Shown here piece by piece: positions 25,971 to 35,788 of a stretch of 50,528 bases of DNA (the stretch's first letter is position 1; every line of letters starts with the position of its first letter). The DNA comes from Legionella drancourtii LLAP12 (GTDB lineage: Bacteria > Pseudomonadota > Gammaproteobacteria > Legionellales > Legionellaceae): the NCBI RefSeq assembly GCF_000162755.2, contig NZ_JH413827.1:1-50528 (forward strand), in the 5' to 3' direction. The position numbers and the translations under genes are program-made. A model generated the notes under the pieces. The model saw only the letters and a program-made list of their open reading frames with translations, did not search any database and was not told where the DNA came from.

Positions 25971-28588
25971 TGCACTAAATTCGTATTTATTCGGCTAATG
26001 GCATCTCTAATCTGTTTAATTTTAGCATCTTCTCCAGCAATAAAAGAGTTAATTACTGTTTGGTTCAGCGCGCGTAAATTAGCAGGAACTTTAGCAATTT
26101 CAGCAGTCTTATTGGCCTCTAATCCTTCAATGACAGCAGTGAGCTCCATGATTTCTTTCTTTTGAACCTCTGAGAGCTCCTTATTAATATTTTCTTTTAT
26201 TGTTTTTTTGATGTCATCGAAATTAGCACGAACTATATCTTGCAAGCTTTTTAACTCACCATCCTCTCCTTCTACCATTGCCTCTGATGGGATTTCTGCA
26301 AAAATTTCAGTTTGAGCAAGTTGAGGCTCATTATCCCAGCGTGCTTTTATGAGCGCCTGTTTTTTAATTATCCCTTCTTTGACATAATGAATTCGGCCTG
26401 GCAAATCAATCTTAACAAGATTCACTTGTTCTGCTTTCGTTAAGCGTTCAGCAGTTTTTTTCACGTCCTTATCGATAGCACCGTGAAGCTGACGAATCTG
26501 ATGCAATAAATTTCGCGCGACTATTTGGGCTATTTTTTCACCCTCATCCTCATTTATTTCTGCTGTTTCTCCTGGTAAGAGTTGTGGCGTTAGCTTTTCC
26601 TTAATCATTGCAAAAACTATGGTTTGAATTTTTTGTTCTAATTCGGTTGATAGTTTTTCAACTTTTTTGGCTGAAAAAAGCGCAGAAAATGTTTTATCCA
26701 TGACCAATTGCCCATAGGTCTGATTTAAAGCATTCATAACGTCTTTAAGTTGGATAGCCATAGGATAGGTTTTAAAATAACGGACCGGTATAGGCGGCAA
26801 GGATTTCGGAAAATGAAAACCATGTGGCTCTTCTAAAGGCCGCAGCACTGGGCGCTTACCCATTTTCTCAAGGGTGGTGTAGTAATAACATAAAGAATTG
26901 GCTACCCCTAACAGATTGAAGAAATCCTTACAGAAAGGCAGTTGTGGCATTTTTTCTTTAACTTCTTGAGCAAATAATTCATAGCAAAGCAGGTTTTTTT
27001 CATATTCAGGTGGATATTTGCCATGCTCTAACAAATAGGAGTCGACGTATTGTTTGTAATCTGGCATGAGCTCAATGCTATATTCCACTTTAAAGCTAGG
27101 GTGAGGTAGCAAAATATTATCCTGCATTTCGACTTTTTCTTGATAAGCGATAATACGAAACGCGGTCATGAATGGCTGTTGATAAGCAGAATGGCTAGAG
27201 CCACTTTTCACTCCATAACGACTTTCTAATTCGCGCAGTGAGAGATAACCTAGTGAAGGCAGCTTTTCTTTGCAATATTTTTTAAGATCAATCATCTTGC
27301 TTCTTAGAAAGACATCATCGCAATTTGCTGTTTCATGCCATTTCTTTAAGAATTCTTCATCAAAAATACCGCCATTTAAAAATCCCTTCATCCAATAATC
27401 AAGTAAACCGATGAGTTCCCCAGTAAGAGTATTCTGAAAGGCAGGATGAATAACGGGATATAAAAAGCCCTTTTGGTTAAAATGCAAGCTGAAAAAAGGC
27501 AGGGTTTTATGGTTGAAAAAAGCATTGTGGATTTCATGCTGTATGCGATTAAAAAGAGCATCAGAAATAAATAAATTTTTCTCTGGGAAACAAAGGAAGA
27601 AGGCCTCGGCACTAGCATGTGCTTCGCTGTTAATTAAATTGTTGATTGTTGCAACTTCGGTGGCAACACCACCAATTTCGCCACTAGATCCCCACTGGCT
27701 ATATACCGAGCTTGCAATATTATAAGCGTTATAACTGCTAATTAAATTTGTTGCCATCAGCGAGATAGAGAAATCAGATAAACCTGAAAAATTCAAATAG
27801 CTTAAAGAGCTCACAGAAACCTGTCGACGGATAGCACCTTCAATAAAGGGGTTAACAAAACCATATCGGAGTCGAAACTCTAAAATAGCTTGTTGTTCCA
27901 ACTTCCATGCCAGGTGTAGTGAGTTAACACTATAATTTCTGGGCTGATAGGGCAAATTAAAACAGCGCGTATTATTCATGACCTGCTGGTATGCATATCT
28001 TTGCGCATGCAAGTTTGTAGCGTCATACCGTGATTTTGTTTCAACCGCATGATCTTGTGCCGCCTGTTTTTGTTGCTCTTTCGGCGTATCAGCTTGGGTA
28101 CGATTTCGGTCATATAACCAATCAAAGGTTGCATGGCAAACCCTCTTAGTAGCTTCTCCAATAGGTTTAACAACAGGCGCAACCAATGCAGAAGCAGCAG
28201 CGGCACCACCTATCCCCCCAACAATTGCTCCCGCTCCTTTAATATAGGGATTGGGTATCGGCCCCCCTGCTGCTAAGCCCCCTATAACCGCACCTTCTGC
28301 CAAGCCCTTAGCAACAAATTTACCACCAACAACAGCCTGAGCACCAAGGCTAAGTGTGCTACAAACAATACTTTCCCCCATACCGTATTGCGTATCTTTT
28401 GCCGCATCACCAACAACAGAAGCTCCTTTAGCTATCAGCCCCACATAAGGAGCTTTCTCACCGACAGATTTAGCAGCCTTACCAATTTTTCCCATTGAAT
28501 CTGCAACAACATCAGCTACTTGACCTATTTTTTCACGCAGACTGCCCTGTTCCTGACTATTTATTTGGTTGTCATTTTTTTCTTTCAT
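25967..28588 (-). CDS. Glycine-zipper membrane-associated protein, first gene of the SecA-like operon
   Basis: 873 residues from the ATG at 28588 (MKEKNDNQ); an in-frame ATG at 28609 adds seven residues and cannot be excluded. After a short polar start, residues of about 20-155 are rich in Gly and Ala: VVGGKFVAKGLAEGAVIGGL, then GAGAIVGGIGGAAAASALVA. This glycine-zipper pattern is typical of helices that insert in or oligomerise within membranes, as in some pore-forming proteins. The rest (about 160-870) is not recognised; it is helical and charged toward the C-terminus (EINEDEGEKIAQIVARNLLH, with further coiled-coil-like stretches). It is the promoter-proximal gene of the operon and may provide the membrane partner for the SecA-like ATPase encoded downstream. 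That link is an inference from position only. Confidence 0.7.
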   Translation of the reverse strand: MKEKNDNQINSQEQGSLREKIGQVADVVADSMGKIGKAAKSVGEKAPYVGLIAKGASVVGDAAKDTQYGMGESIVCSTLSLGAQAVVGGKFVAKGLAEGAVIGGLAAGGPIPNPYIKGAGAIVGGIGGAAAASALVAPVVKPIGEATKRVCHATFDWLYDRNRTQADTPKEQQKQAAQDHAVETKSRYDATNLHAQRYAYQQVMNNTRCFNLPYQPRNYSVNSLHLAWKLEQQAILEFRLRYGFVNPFIEGAIRRQVSVSSLSYLNFSGLSDFSISLMATNLISSYNAYNIASSVYSQWGSSGEIGGVATEVATINNLINSEAHASAEAFFLCFPEKNLFISDALFNRIQHEIHNAFFNHKTLPFFSLHFNQKGFLYPVIHPAFQNTLTGELIGLLDYWMKGFLNGGIFDEEFLKKWHETANCDDVFLRSKMIDLKKYCKEKLPSLGYLSLRELESRYGVKSGSSHSAYQQPFMTAFRIIAYQEKVEMQDNILLPHPSFKVEYSIELMPDYKQYVDSYLLEHGKYPPEYEKNLLCYELFAQEVKEKMPQLPFCKDFFNLLGVANSLCYYYTTLEKMGKRPVLRPLEEPHGFHFPKSLPPIPVRYFKTYPMAIQLKDVMNALNQTYGQLVMDKTFSALFSAKKVEKLSTELEQKIQTIVFAMIKEKLTPQLLPGETAEINEDEGEKIAQIVARNLLHQIRQLHGAIDKDVKKTAERLTKAEQVNLVKIDLPGRIHYVKEGIIKKQALIKARWDNEPQLAQTEIFAEIPSEAMVEGEDGELKSLQDIVRANFDDIKKTIKENINKELSEVQKKEIMELTAVIEGLEANKTAEIAKVPANLRALNQTVINSFIAGEDAKIKQIRDAISRINTNLVH

Positions 28589-28609
28589 AATTTTTACGAC
28601 CCTTAACAT

Positions 28610-29194
28610 TTGTAATGTGTTTTATGCGTTTACCAGGTGTTTAACTAATGCGAAAGCAGTTTTATTCAATAAAAACTTACGACGCTCTAGATTGTTAATG
28701 AAATGCTTTCATTGCTTTCATCTCGTTTATTAACCAATAGTCTTTTTGTTACTTTAATGTCTTAACTATTTAATTTGATTAGGATGAAGGGTTCGAATTA
28801 GATAAATAATATTTTTATGCGCGAATGTTATCCAAATTATTTTGAGTTGAGAATGCGTTAATCTTGAAATTGATTTATTCCAAAATGGAAATTTTGAATA
28901 CGCGATTGCATCTTGATTTTAACTTTTATAACCACTTTTGGGAGAAGGATATTTGATACTTAATGTTTATTTATCTTCTGGAATCCCCCAACCAACAAAA
29001 GCACCTACTAGCCCACCGGCTATATGCCGGCAATTTAAATTTCCATTCAGGAAAATATTGGTTTCTCAAACAACGCATTCCAAAAAAACACAATCAGGCT
29101 AAAATATGACTTTATTACATAAAGGGTTACCAATAATATTTATTGGTTTTGATTATAAATGATTGGCTCTTATCTCGCTTAGAGGATATTAATC
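28610..29194. promoter_or_regulatory. 585-base divergent control region of the two largest loci
   Basis: No ORF was recognised. The region holds TTCCAAAATGGAAATTTTGA at 28878-28897 and an oppositely oriented relative TTCCATTCAGGAAAA at 29041-29055, matching the motif pair between 6047 and 6422. Over TGATTTATTCCAAAATGGAA and the following AATTTT, the 28871 and 6188 copies differ at a single base. It also contains a palindrome at 29129-29147 and CCGGC/GCCGG near 29018-29032. Confidence 0.45.
29129..29147. promoter_or_regulatory. Palindromic operator-like site
   Basis: ACCAATAATATTTATTGGT is a perfect palindrome with 8-bp arms around TAT, 48 bases before the start codon of the 1985-residue gene. 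Position and symmetry suit binding of a dimeric regulator. Confidence 0.4.
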
Positions 29195-32100
29195 ATGCAA
29201 GAAAAAAATGAATCCCTTTGTTTTGCTCAAGAAACTGTTCTAGACCATAATTTAAAAAAAATTATAGAAACATTAGAACCTGAAGAGATACTAAAAAAAT
29301 ATCCTCGGCTATTAAACCCTTCATTTTTAAATGAACTATATTACAATCCTGACGAAAGTAAGTATGCTGATTACACCAACTTAATTTTTTTAGTAATTAA
29401 TATTCGCGGCATTAATTTATTAATAAATCACTCCAAAATATTAGTTGAAATGAATCCTGAAGAGATAGATATAACATTATTATCGGCTCTGACAAAAACA
29501 CCATCAGGTATTAATTTTTTAAATCAAAATCGAAATTTGCTTACCCAAAACAAACTTAATCAACTATTAAAAGAAGATCTTTCGGCAGGAATAACCGCCT
29601 TGGGGATACTTGCTGCCGATCCAGAAGATCTTTCGGCAGGAATAATCCCCTTTGGGGTACTTGCTACCACTCCAATAGGGCATCAATCATTAATTCAAAA
29701 TCCTGATTTATTAAGCCACGTCAATTTAAATGCTAAGATAAGGCACGACTCTGAAATAACATTGTTGTGGTTGCTTGCAAACTTTAAAGAAGGACGTGAA
29801 TTGTTAGCTCAATATCCTGATTTATTAAGTCAAAGCAATTTAAATGCCCAAGCAACTCAAGGCCCTTACGCGGGGAAAACGGTGTTGTGGTTGCTTGCTG
29901 GCTCGAAAGAAGGACGTGAGTTATTAATTCAAAATCCTGCTTTATTAAATCAAAATGATTTAAACGCCCAACCAACTCAAGGCTCTGACGCGGGGAAAAC
30001 GGTATTGTGGTTGCTTGCTGGCTCGAAAGAAGGACGTGAGTTATTAATTCAAAATCCTGCTTTATTAAATCAAAACGATTTAAACGCCCAACCAACTCAA
30101 GGCTCTGACGCGGGGAAAACGGTGTTATGGTTTCTTGTTGGCTCTCCACAAGGACGTCAATTATTAATAAATCATCCTGGTTTATTAGATAACGCAAATT
30201 TAAATACCGGTCCAATTGCAGGCCCTCATACGGGAAAAACGGTGTTGTGGTTGCTTGCTGCCGATCCAATAGGAAATCAATTATTAATTAAAAATCCTGC
30301 TTTATTAAAACAATGCGATATAAATTCGGGACCAACTCAAGGTTCTTTCAGAGGCATAACACTGTTGTGGTTACTTGCTTTTTATTCTAAAGAAGGACTT
30401 TTATTATTAATAAATCATCCTGGTTTATTAGATAACGCAAATTTAAATACCTATCCACAGGAAGGCCCTGATGCGGGGAAAACGGTATTGTGGTTACTTG
30501 TTAGCACTAAAGAAGGACGTGAATTATTAATAAAGCATCCTGGTTTATTAGATAACGCAAATTTAAATACTGGTCCATTTGAAGGCCCTCACGCAGGAAA
30601 AACGGTTTTGTGGTTGCTTGCTGCCGATCTCATAGGACGCCAATTATTAATGAAGCATCCTGGTTTATTAGATAGCACATATTTAAATACCTATCCACAG
30701 GAAGGCCCTGATGCGGGGAAAACGGTGTTGTGGTTACTTGCTGACACTGAAGAAGGACGGCTATTACTAACTCAGAACCAGACTTTATTCGCGAGCGGTT
30801 ATTTAGATATTGCTCCAACCCAAGGCCCTAAAAAAGGACAAACAGTTTCTTCGTTGTTAACCCAAGTATTGAAAGAAAAACAACCCATACCACCCCAATC
30901 TGACCACGCCACATTAAAGAAAAGAAAACGGGACAGCCTACCCAAAAATTCAAAAAAAGAAGGAACAGTCTCTTTAGTTTCGAAACGCTCAAAAGTAGAC
31001 GCCGCTTCTGATGTGCCTAACCTGATAGTTGAAGCAGCTCCCTCTCATTCCAACAACATCGTGCACAGTGAGAATAATCCACAAAACCGATTCACTCCTC
31101 GGCAGGGTTTCCGCTCGATGGTTCCCCCTTACATTAAACTTTATCATGATACAGGAATTGCCTCTAAATATCTTACGGAAAAACCTCTTCCTCAACGCCC
31201 AGTTCCTCCGGTATCGGATTCTAAAAAAACAGTATACCAGGAACTCTCCTTTCTTCCTGTAAGCAGTCTATCCAGATCAAACAATCCTGTACAACCTCAT
31301 CCTATTCAAACCTCGCTCTGGGAGATGGATTTATATTCGCTACAGGAACAAGCCAACCCATGGGACATCACGACCTTTATCTGTGCGGGTAGAAAAGAAA
31401 ACGCTTTGATTCCGCCTATAACACAAGGCCGAGCAGCGCTTATTTGCACTGAAGAAGAATTACCGGCATTCCTCTCTCATCTATCCCTCTCGCTTGACCT
31501 ATTGGTCATCAAAAAGATGAACAGCCAATACAATGGGGATTATCAAGAACATCTGGGCAGCATTACCGTAAGGCGACTAGCGGCCTTTTTATTTGCTTAT
31601 AAATACGCGCTTAATGAGTTCATTTTATTAGATGACAACATTAAGACCTTAGCGGTAACCCCTTCACTACAAATTACCCCATTCTGGCATGAACTATTTG
31701 ACGCATTGAAACACCGCTTAAGCGACACAGGCTGCATTAGTGTGGCGACGGGCTCAGGCCGGCCCAAAGCATCTACCGCCTTAGGTTCTAAATTTTTTAT
31801 GATTAATATGGCGCGTATTCGCGAGTTAATTCAAGAGGAAGAACACTTATTTTTCTTGTTTCCCGAGGCCACTCAAGCCAGAAAATGGGGTGAGGATTAT
31901 TATTTTCAAATTGTTCTCGATTATTTATTTGAAGGGAATAAGGAGCGGGGGTTTGCTACCCTGCCAGCAAGCGACATTCATCTTGTACGCGCCATAAAGC
32001 ATCGTAATGCATTTGCTGCCAGTGGAATAAAAGCATGCTTTTTTGACGAGCCTGTGAATTTAAAGAATGCGCCACCATCCTGGCAAAAACAGGTACGCCA

Positions 32101-35100
32101 CGCTATTGAGTCAATAAATAACCTTATTGAGGTCAATCGTCAACGCCACGCGCGTTATGAGCAATTTTTACAGCAATTCAATTTGCTACGCTGCCATGCG
32201 GCTGCCAATCATATTGACGAAAACCCCTCTTCGGTAATGAGGCTTTCTTTATTAAAAGGTAATGATTTTAAAACCAATTTTTATAATTTAATTAATCATT
32301 ATGATTACACCAAGAGCACACTGCGCGAGTATCAAAAAAAAGCCATTCAACAAGTACCCCAGGCCTATCAATTCCCGTCCCGCTTAGTGATGGCCACAGG
32401 AAGTGGTAAAACCCTGATTCAATCCACCTTAGCCTTGATGGCCTGGCACGCATCTATGGACAATGAGCCAGTTTTTATTGTCACACCGCACATTAACCTG
32501 GTGAATCAATTTTATGAGGATTTAATCCGCTATAATGCCACCCTCTACAAGAAAGGCGATGCCTTAAGTATTTCTAATGAGGCTGTTTTAAAGCTTTCCA
32601 GCGATAGCCAAAGTGTCTGTCTGGAATTGTTTGGAAAAAATCGCAGGGTTAAACAACAGAAAACGATTATCATTTGTTGCGAAAAAAGTTTCAAAAAATT
32701 GATTGCTCAAGACGAAGTTTATGTGACCTCCGCTTCTTTAGTCCTTTTTGATGAATACCATGCTTATTCTCCTCAAGTCCGCAGGACCTGTACGTTATTT
32801 GCCAAAAAAGACGCACCGCCTATCACTATTGCCAGTAGTGCCACCCCTCCCAAACCGGATAACATTCCAAATACTTTGTATTCGATGAGCATTCAAGATG
32901 CTTTTAATGGCGCTTTTCATGCGTCCATTGTAGCGTGTAGTTTCAACCTGGATTATTCAACGGCTAATGTTAAGATGCTCCTGCGCTGTTTGCCCGATTT
33001 TTTGCAACATCAATATCATCCAGGCATTGAAGGCGAAGGATTAACTCTGGCAGAGACCAAGGGAATTATCTATGTACCATCGATTAAGATGAGCGAAAAT
33101 TTATGTGCTCATTTGCTGAAAGCCAACATTCGCGCCTACGCCGTTCATAGCAAAGCCAATAAAAAAGATTATGATAAACAGCTCAAAGAGTTTGTGGCTC
33201 ATTCTAATGCTGGAGTTTTAATTGCAGTAGAAAAACTGCGTTTCGGCTTTGATTGCCCCGATTTAGCCTGGGAAATTATTGCCCGAAAACCTAATTCGAT
33301 GCAGCCTGAGCAAGATATAGAGCAAATGGTGGGACGAGTTATACGCAAAACAGGTAATAAAATCGGTTATGTTCTTTCTTTTCAAGACATCCATAACCAA
33401 TATATAGCCCCCTTGATGAACCAACAAAGAAAACAGATTTCTCTTGCCCCTGAGTTTTTAGCCAATGAACCAGAATATCATCTGGATCAGGATAACCATT
33501 GTGTGGTAACCGAGAATTGGGACGAAGAAGACGAGTTGCGCGAAAGTCAAAACGGGGCACGTGCACCCAAAGGAAACAGAACACTTAAAATTATTCCGTA
33601 TACACGTTCGATTAATGACTTTTGCCTTCCTGTTCATGACATGAAGGACGAAGAGGAGAAACTACCCAGCTCTCAAGAAGAACATGTGACTGTCCCATCG
33701 TCTTTAGTTCATTGCATCCCCCTCTTTAATGCCATAGCGCTACAACAAGAAGAGAGATTTCGTACTGAGTTAAAAAAGATCCTGAAAACCTATGTGGCCA
33801 ATCATTTAATTCCAAGAGTTGGTGTCAATGACACCAGTAATTGGGTTTATACCTGTTCTCCCTCGACCTTACTGGTCCATGATTTTTTTAAGCACATACC
33901 TGCTATGTTCCTAGAAGACCTTTTAAACTCTTCAGAGGCAAAATACTTTATTACGCTATTATACACATGCTCTGGTCTGGAAAGGGAGCAATTAATTCAA
34001 TCAGCAACTCTTGATGAGTTATGGATGAAATTAAATCTGGCAGAGATGCAAACACTCATTTATAAGTTGGCAATTTATCGTTCGCCTCAATCCATCGCCC
34101 ACATCGCATCTGTTTTATTAAGACGAGCGGCTAAATGCAAACAAGAAGAAAGCGCTATTAATGCGCTACTTAGCTACTACATTAGTAAATGTATTCAAAA
34201 CATACCATCGGATGTGGTCGATAATTTAAAAACCCAACTAAAAAGCATTAAAAATCATCTTGATTTAGAGGAAGAAGAGGACGTAAAACATGTTTTACCT
34301 CAATCTGAGAAAACCAAGTCCTCATCAAAAAAACGTAAAGAAATTGGCTTTTTCCATGGAGCCTCCTCCAAGAAGAAGCAAAACCACCAGCAATTAGCGA
34401 CTGACAGCGTCATATCCAAGGAAAACTCGGCAATGCAGGAAAATACCAGCAGTTTCGCTCGCTCTCCACGCATGAGCGTGCCGCCCTTTAATATTTTTGC
34501 GGAACCTAAAAATTATTATCCTTCTAATCAAAATTATTTTTATGAAGCTGAAGACATTAATAAAATACTGGAATATCGCATGAAGGGGATTCTGTCGACA
34601 ATCTGCTTGAGTGCAGTGCAACTGGAAAGTTCTTCAAAATATGCGCGCATAGGAGAGACATTGAAGAGCTGGAAAATACACGCTGCGTTGACAGAAGACA
34701 CTCAAGCTCGCGTATTGATTCCTATTAATGACGCCGAAAAAAAACATTGGGTAGGAATGCAAATCAATTGGGTAGGTTCTACAATTAACAAACTCATTTA
34801 TTTTGATGGGTTTCTTTCTGAGCAGGAAAAACTTAAGCACATTACTCTGCTTTATGCAGATTTACAGGAAGCCCGGTTAATAGCGGATGGAATGAGTATT
34901 GAGTATTCAACGAACGTATTACCACAAACGGACCTCAGCAGCTGCGGCCCTGTATTGATTGAAGCATTTTATTGTGAAAATACAGGAAAATCCTGGTCAA
35001 AATCCACTACAATGAACGTTCTTCGTGAACGGCATTTACGCCTTTTAAAGTATGAAGACCCCACCTTTTTTCACCAGTTTGGTGCCCGGCAAGAGCTAAA

Positions 35101-35152
35101 TCAACCCACGATTCATCCCATTGCAGAGCAAGAGAGGAATCATGGGTTATAA
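29195..35152 (+). CDS. Giant repeat, glycosyltransferase-like, DExH helicase and CE-clan protease protein
   Basis: 1985 residues; ribosome binding site AGAGGA eight bases before the ATG. About 185-558 consists of nine 40-residue ankyrin-like repeats (GKTVLWLLAGSKEGRELLIQ then NPALLNQ). About 720-930 resembles a GT-A glycosyltransferase, with LLDDNIKTL (Asp813-Asp814) as a possible metal-binding DxD. About 1040-1400 is a superfamily-2 helicase: MATGSGKTL (Lys1072), DEYH (1186-1189), SSAT (1214-1217) and QMVGRVIRK (1377-1385). The C-terminus looks like a CE-clan cysteine protease of the Ulp1/YopJ kind, with His1851 (KHWVGM), Asp1871 (YFDGF), Gln1911 and Cys1917 (LPQTDLSSCGP); that class removes ubiquitin-like proteins or acetylates hosts. 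Lys-rich linkers (KKRKRD, KKRKE) look like nuclear-localisation signals. Probably an exported effector acting on host nucleic acid or proteins. Confidence 0.8.
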   Translation: MQEKNESLCFAQETVLDHNLKKIIETLEPEEILKKYPRLLNPSFLNELYYNPDESKYADYTNLIFLVINIRGINLLINHSKILVEMNPEEIDITLLSALTKTPSGINFLNQNRNLLTQNKLNQLLKEDLSAGITALGILAADPEDLSAGIIPFGVLATTPIGHQSLIQNPDLLSHVNLNAKIRHDSEITLLWLLANFKEGRELLAQYPDLLSQSNLNAQATQGPYAGKTVLWLLAGSKEGRELLIQNPALLNQNDLNAQPTQGSDAGKTVLWLLAGSKEGRELLIQNPALLNQNDLNAQPTQGSDAGKTVLWFLVGSPQGRQLLINHPGLLDNANLNTGPIAGPHTGKTVLWLLAADPIGNQLLIKNPALLKQCDINSGPTQGSFRGITLLWLLAFYSKEGLLLLINHPGLLDNANLNTYPQEGPDAGKTVLWLLVSTKEGRELLIKHPGLLDNANLNTGPFEGPHAGKTVLWLLAADLIGRQLLMKHPGLLDSTYLNTYPQEGPDAGKTVLWLLADTEEGRLLLTQNQTLFASGYLDIAPTQGPKKGQTVSSLLTQVLKEKQPIPPQSDHATLKKRKRDSLPKNSKKEGTVSLVSKRSKVDAASDVPNLIVEAAPSHSNNIVHSENNPQNRFTPRQGFRSMVPPYIKLYHDTGIASKYLTEKPLPQRPVPPVSDSKKTVYQELSFLPVSSLSRSNNPVQPHPIQTSLWEMDLYSLQEQANPWDITTFICAGRKENALIPPITQGRAALICTEEELPAFLSHLSLSLDLLVIKKMNSQYNGDYQEHLGSITVRRLAAFLFAYKYALNEFILLDDNIKTLAVTPSLQITPFWHELFDALKHRLSDTGCISVATGSGRPKASTALGSKFFMINMARIRELIQEEEHLFFLFPEATQARKWGEDYYFQIVLDYLFEGNKERGFATLPASDIHLVRAIKHRNAFAASGIKACFFDEPVNLKNAPPSWQKQVRHAIESINNLIEVNRQRHARYEQFLQQFNLLRCHAAANHIDENPSSVMRLSLLKGNDFKTNFYNLINHYDYTKSTLREYQKKAIQQVPQAYQFPSRLVMATGSGKTLIQSTLALMAWHASMDNEPVFIVTPHINLVNQFYEDLIRYNATLYKKGDALSISNEAVLKLSSDSQSVCLELFGKNRRVKQQKTIIICCEKSFKKLIAQDEVYVTSASLVLFDEYHAYSPQVRRTCTLFAKKDAPPITIASSATPPKPDNIPNTLYSMSIQDAFNGAFHASIVACSFNLDYSTANVKMLLRCLPDFLQHQYHPGIEGEGLTLAETKGIIYVPSIKMSENLCAHLLKANIRAYAVHSKANKKDYDKQLKEFVAHSNAGVLIAVEKLRFGFDCPDLAWEIIARKPNSMQPEQDIEQMVGRVIRKTGNKIGYVLSFQDIHNQYIAPLMNQQRKQISLAPEFLANEPEYHLDQDNHCVVTENWDEEDELRESQNGARAPKGNRTLKIIPYTRSINDFCLPVHDMKDEEEKLPSSQEEHVTVPSSLVHCIPLFNAIALQQEERFRTELKKILKTYVANHLIPRVGVNDTSNWVYTCSPSTLLVHDFFKHIPAMFLEDLLNSSEAKYFITLLYTCSGLEREQLIQSATLDELWMKLNLAEMQTLIYKLAIYRSPQSIAHIASVLLRRAAKCKQEESAINALLSYYISKCIQNIPSDVVDNLKTQLKSIKNHLDLEEEEDVKHVLPQSEKTKSSSKKRKEIGFFHGASSKKKQNHQQLATDSVISKENSAMQENTSSFARSPRMSVPPFNIFAEPKNYYPSNQNYFYEAEDINKILEYRMKGILSTICLSAVQLESSSKYARIGETLKSWKIHAALTEDTQARVLIPINDAEKKHWVGMQINWVGSTINKLIYFDGFLSEQEKLKHITLLYADLQEARLIADGMSIEYSTNVLPQTDLSSCGPVLIEAFYCENTGKSWSKSTTMNVLRERHLRLLKYEDPTFFHQFGARQELNQPTIHPIAEQERNHGL
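29750..30870 (+). repeat. Nine in-gene tandem repeats, about 120 bp each
   Basis: Coding repeats of 120-123 bases within the giant gene. The units at 29881-30000 and 30001-30120 are nearly identical in DNA, which points to recent duplication. The consensus protein unit is 40 residues and contains GKTVLWLLA. Confidence 0.85.
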
Positions 35153-35714
35153 CGGGTCGAGTCAGGAACATTGAATCGGTTGGCCCCTCCATTGCTCCCC
35201 AAGGGCCTATTTATGCTGCTATCCGAAAGCTTATCCATATCATTTATGGTGTATTAAATCAAAAAAACCTTTTGATGCTCAGTTAGTTTAAGCGGGTTAA
35301 GATTTTGATGATGCATGGTCTTGAGTATTCATTGTTTTAAATATACCCATAAAATTTGTTATTAAATAGGAATCTGTAAGCATAAAATGACCTTTGTTGA
35401 AATTGGGCGTATAAAAACAGATCTAAATCTGATCATAGATTGAATGATATGTTCAAATATTATCATTGTTATCTAGGAGTCGAATAGGCCAACAACGCCG
35501 TTCCAATGCTAACTCTTCAATATCGCATCGTAGCTAGTTTTATGACAGATAAATTTTATATTGGCCATTTTTTATTAGCGGTCGGGGATGTACCAGTCAA
35601 TTTTAGTCGATGTATCTTTTTTATACTGACATCCCAAAATAGTCACATTCCAAACTGATTTGTGAGAACAGGCTCCCCTTGGCTATAAATTTTTGCAATT
35701 TGAGGTTAATTCCA
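35153..35714. other. Gene-free stretch after the helicase-protease gene
   Basis: No ORF with coding character, RNA gene or terminator could be supported here. The base composition is A+T-rich with scattered short direct repeats only. Confidence 0.3.
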
Positions 35715-35780
35715 TATAAGGGGTTCTAGCCCCTATACCAATGTTGTAAAAAATTGGTATAGGGGCTAGAACCCCTTATA
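35715..35780. repeat. 28-bp perfect inverted repeat (cruciform-forming)
   Basis: The left arm is at 35715-35742 and the right arm at 35753-35780, perfectly complementary, with a ten-base loop (GTTGTAAAAA). Each arm itself contains AGGGG-TTCTAG-CCCCT, so a branched cruciform is possible. It sits between the giant gene and the small acidic ORF. It may be a two-way terminator or a small mobile palindrome. Confidence 0.75.
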
Positions 35781-35788
35781 GAATAAAT

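Noticed and set aside
29750-30870. Regular 120-base repeats that could be taken for a CRISPR-like array
   Set aside because: The frame stays open through all units and spacing is repeat-to-repeat without unique spacers; it is a coding tandem repeat.
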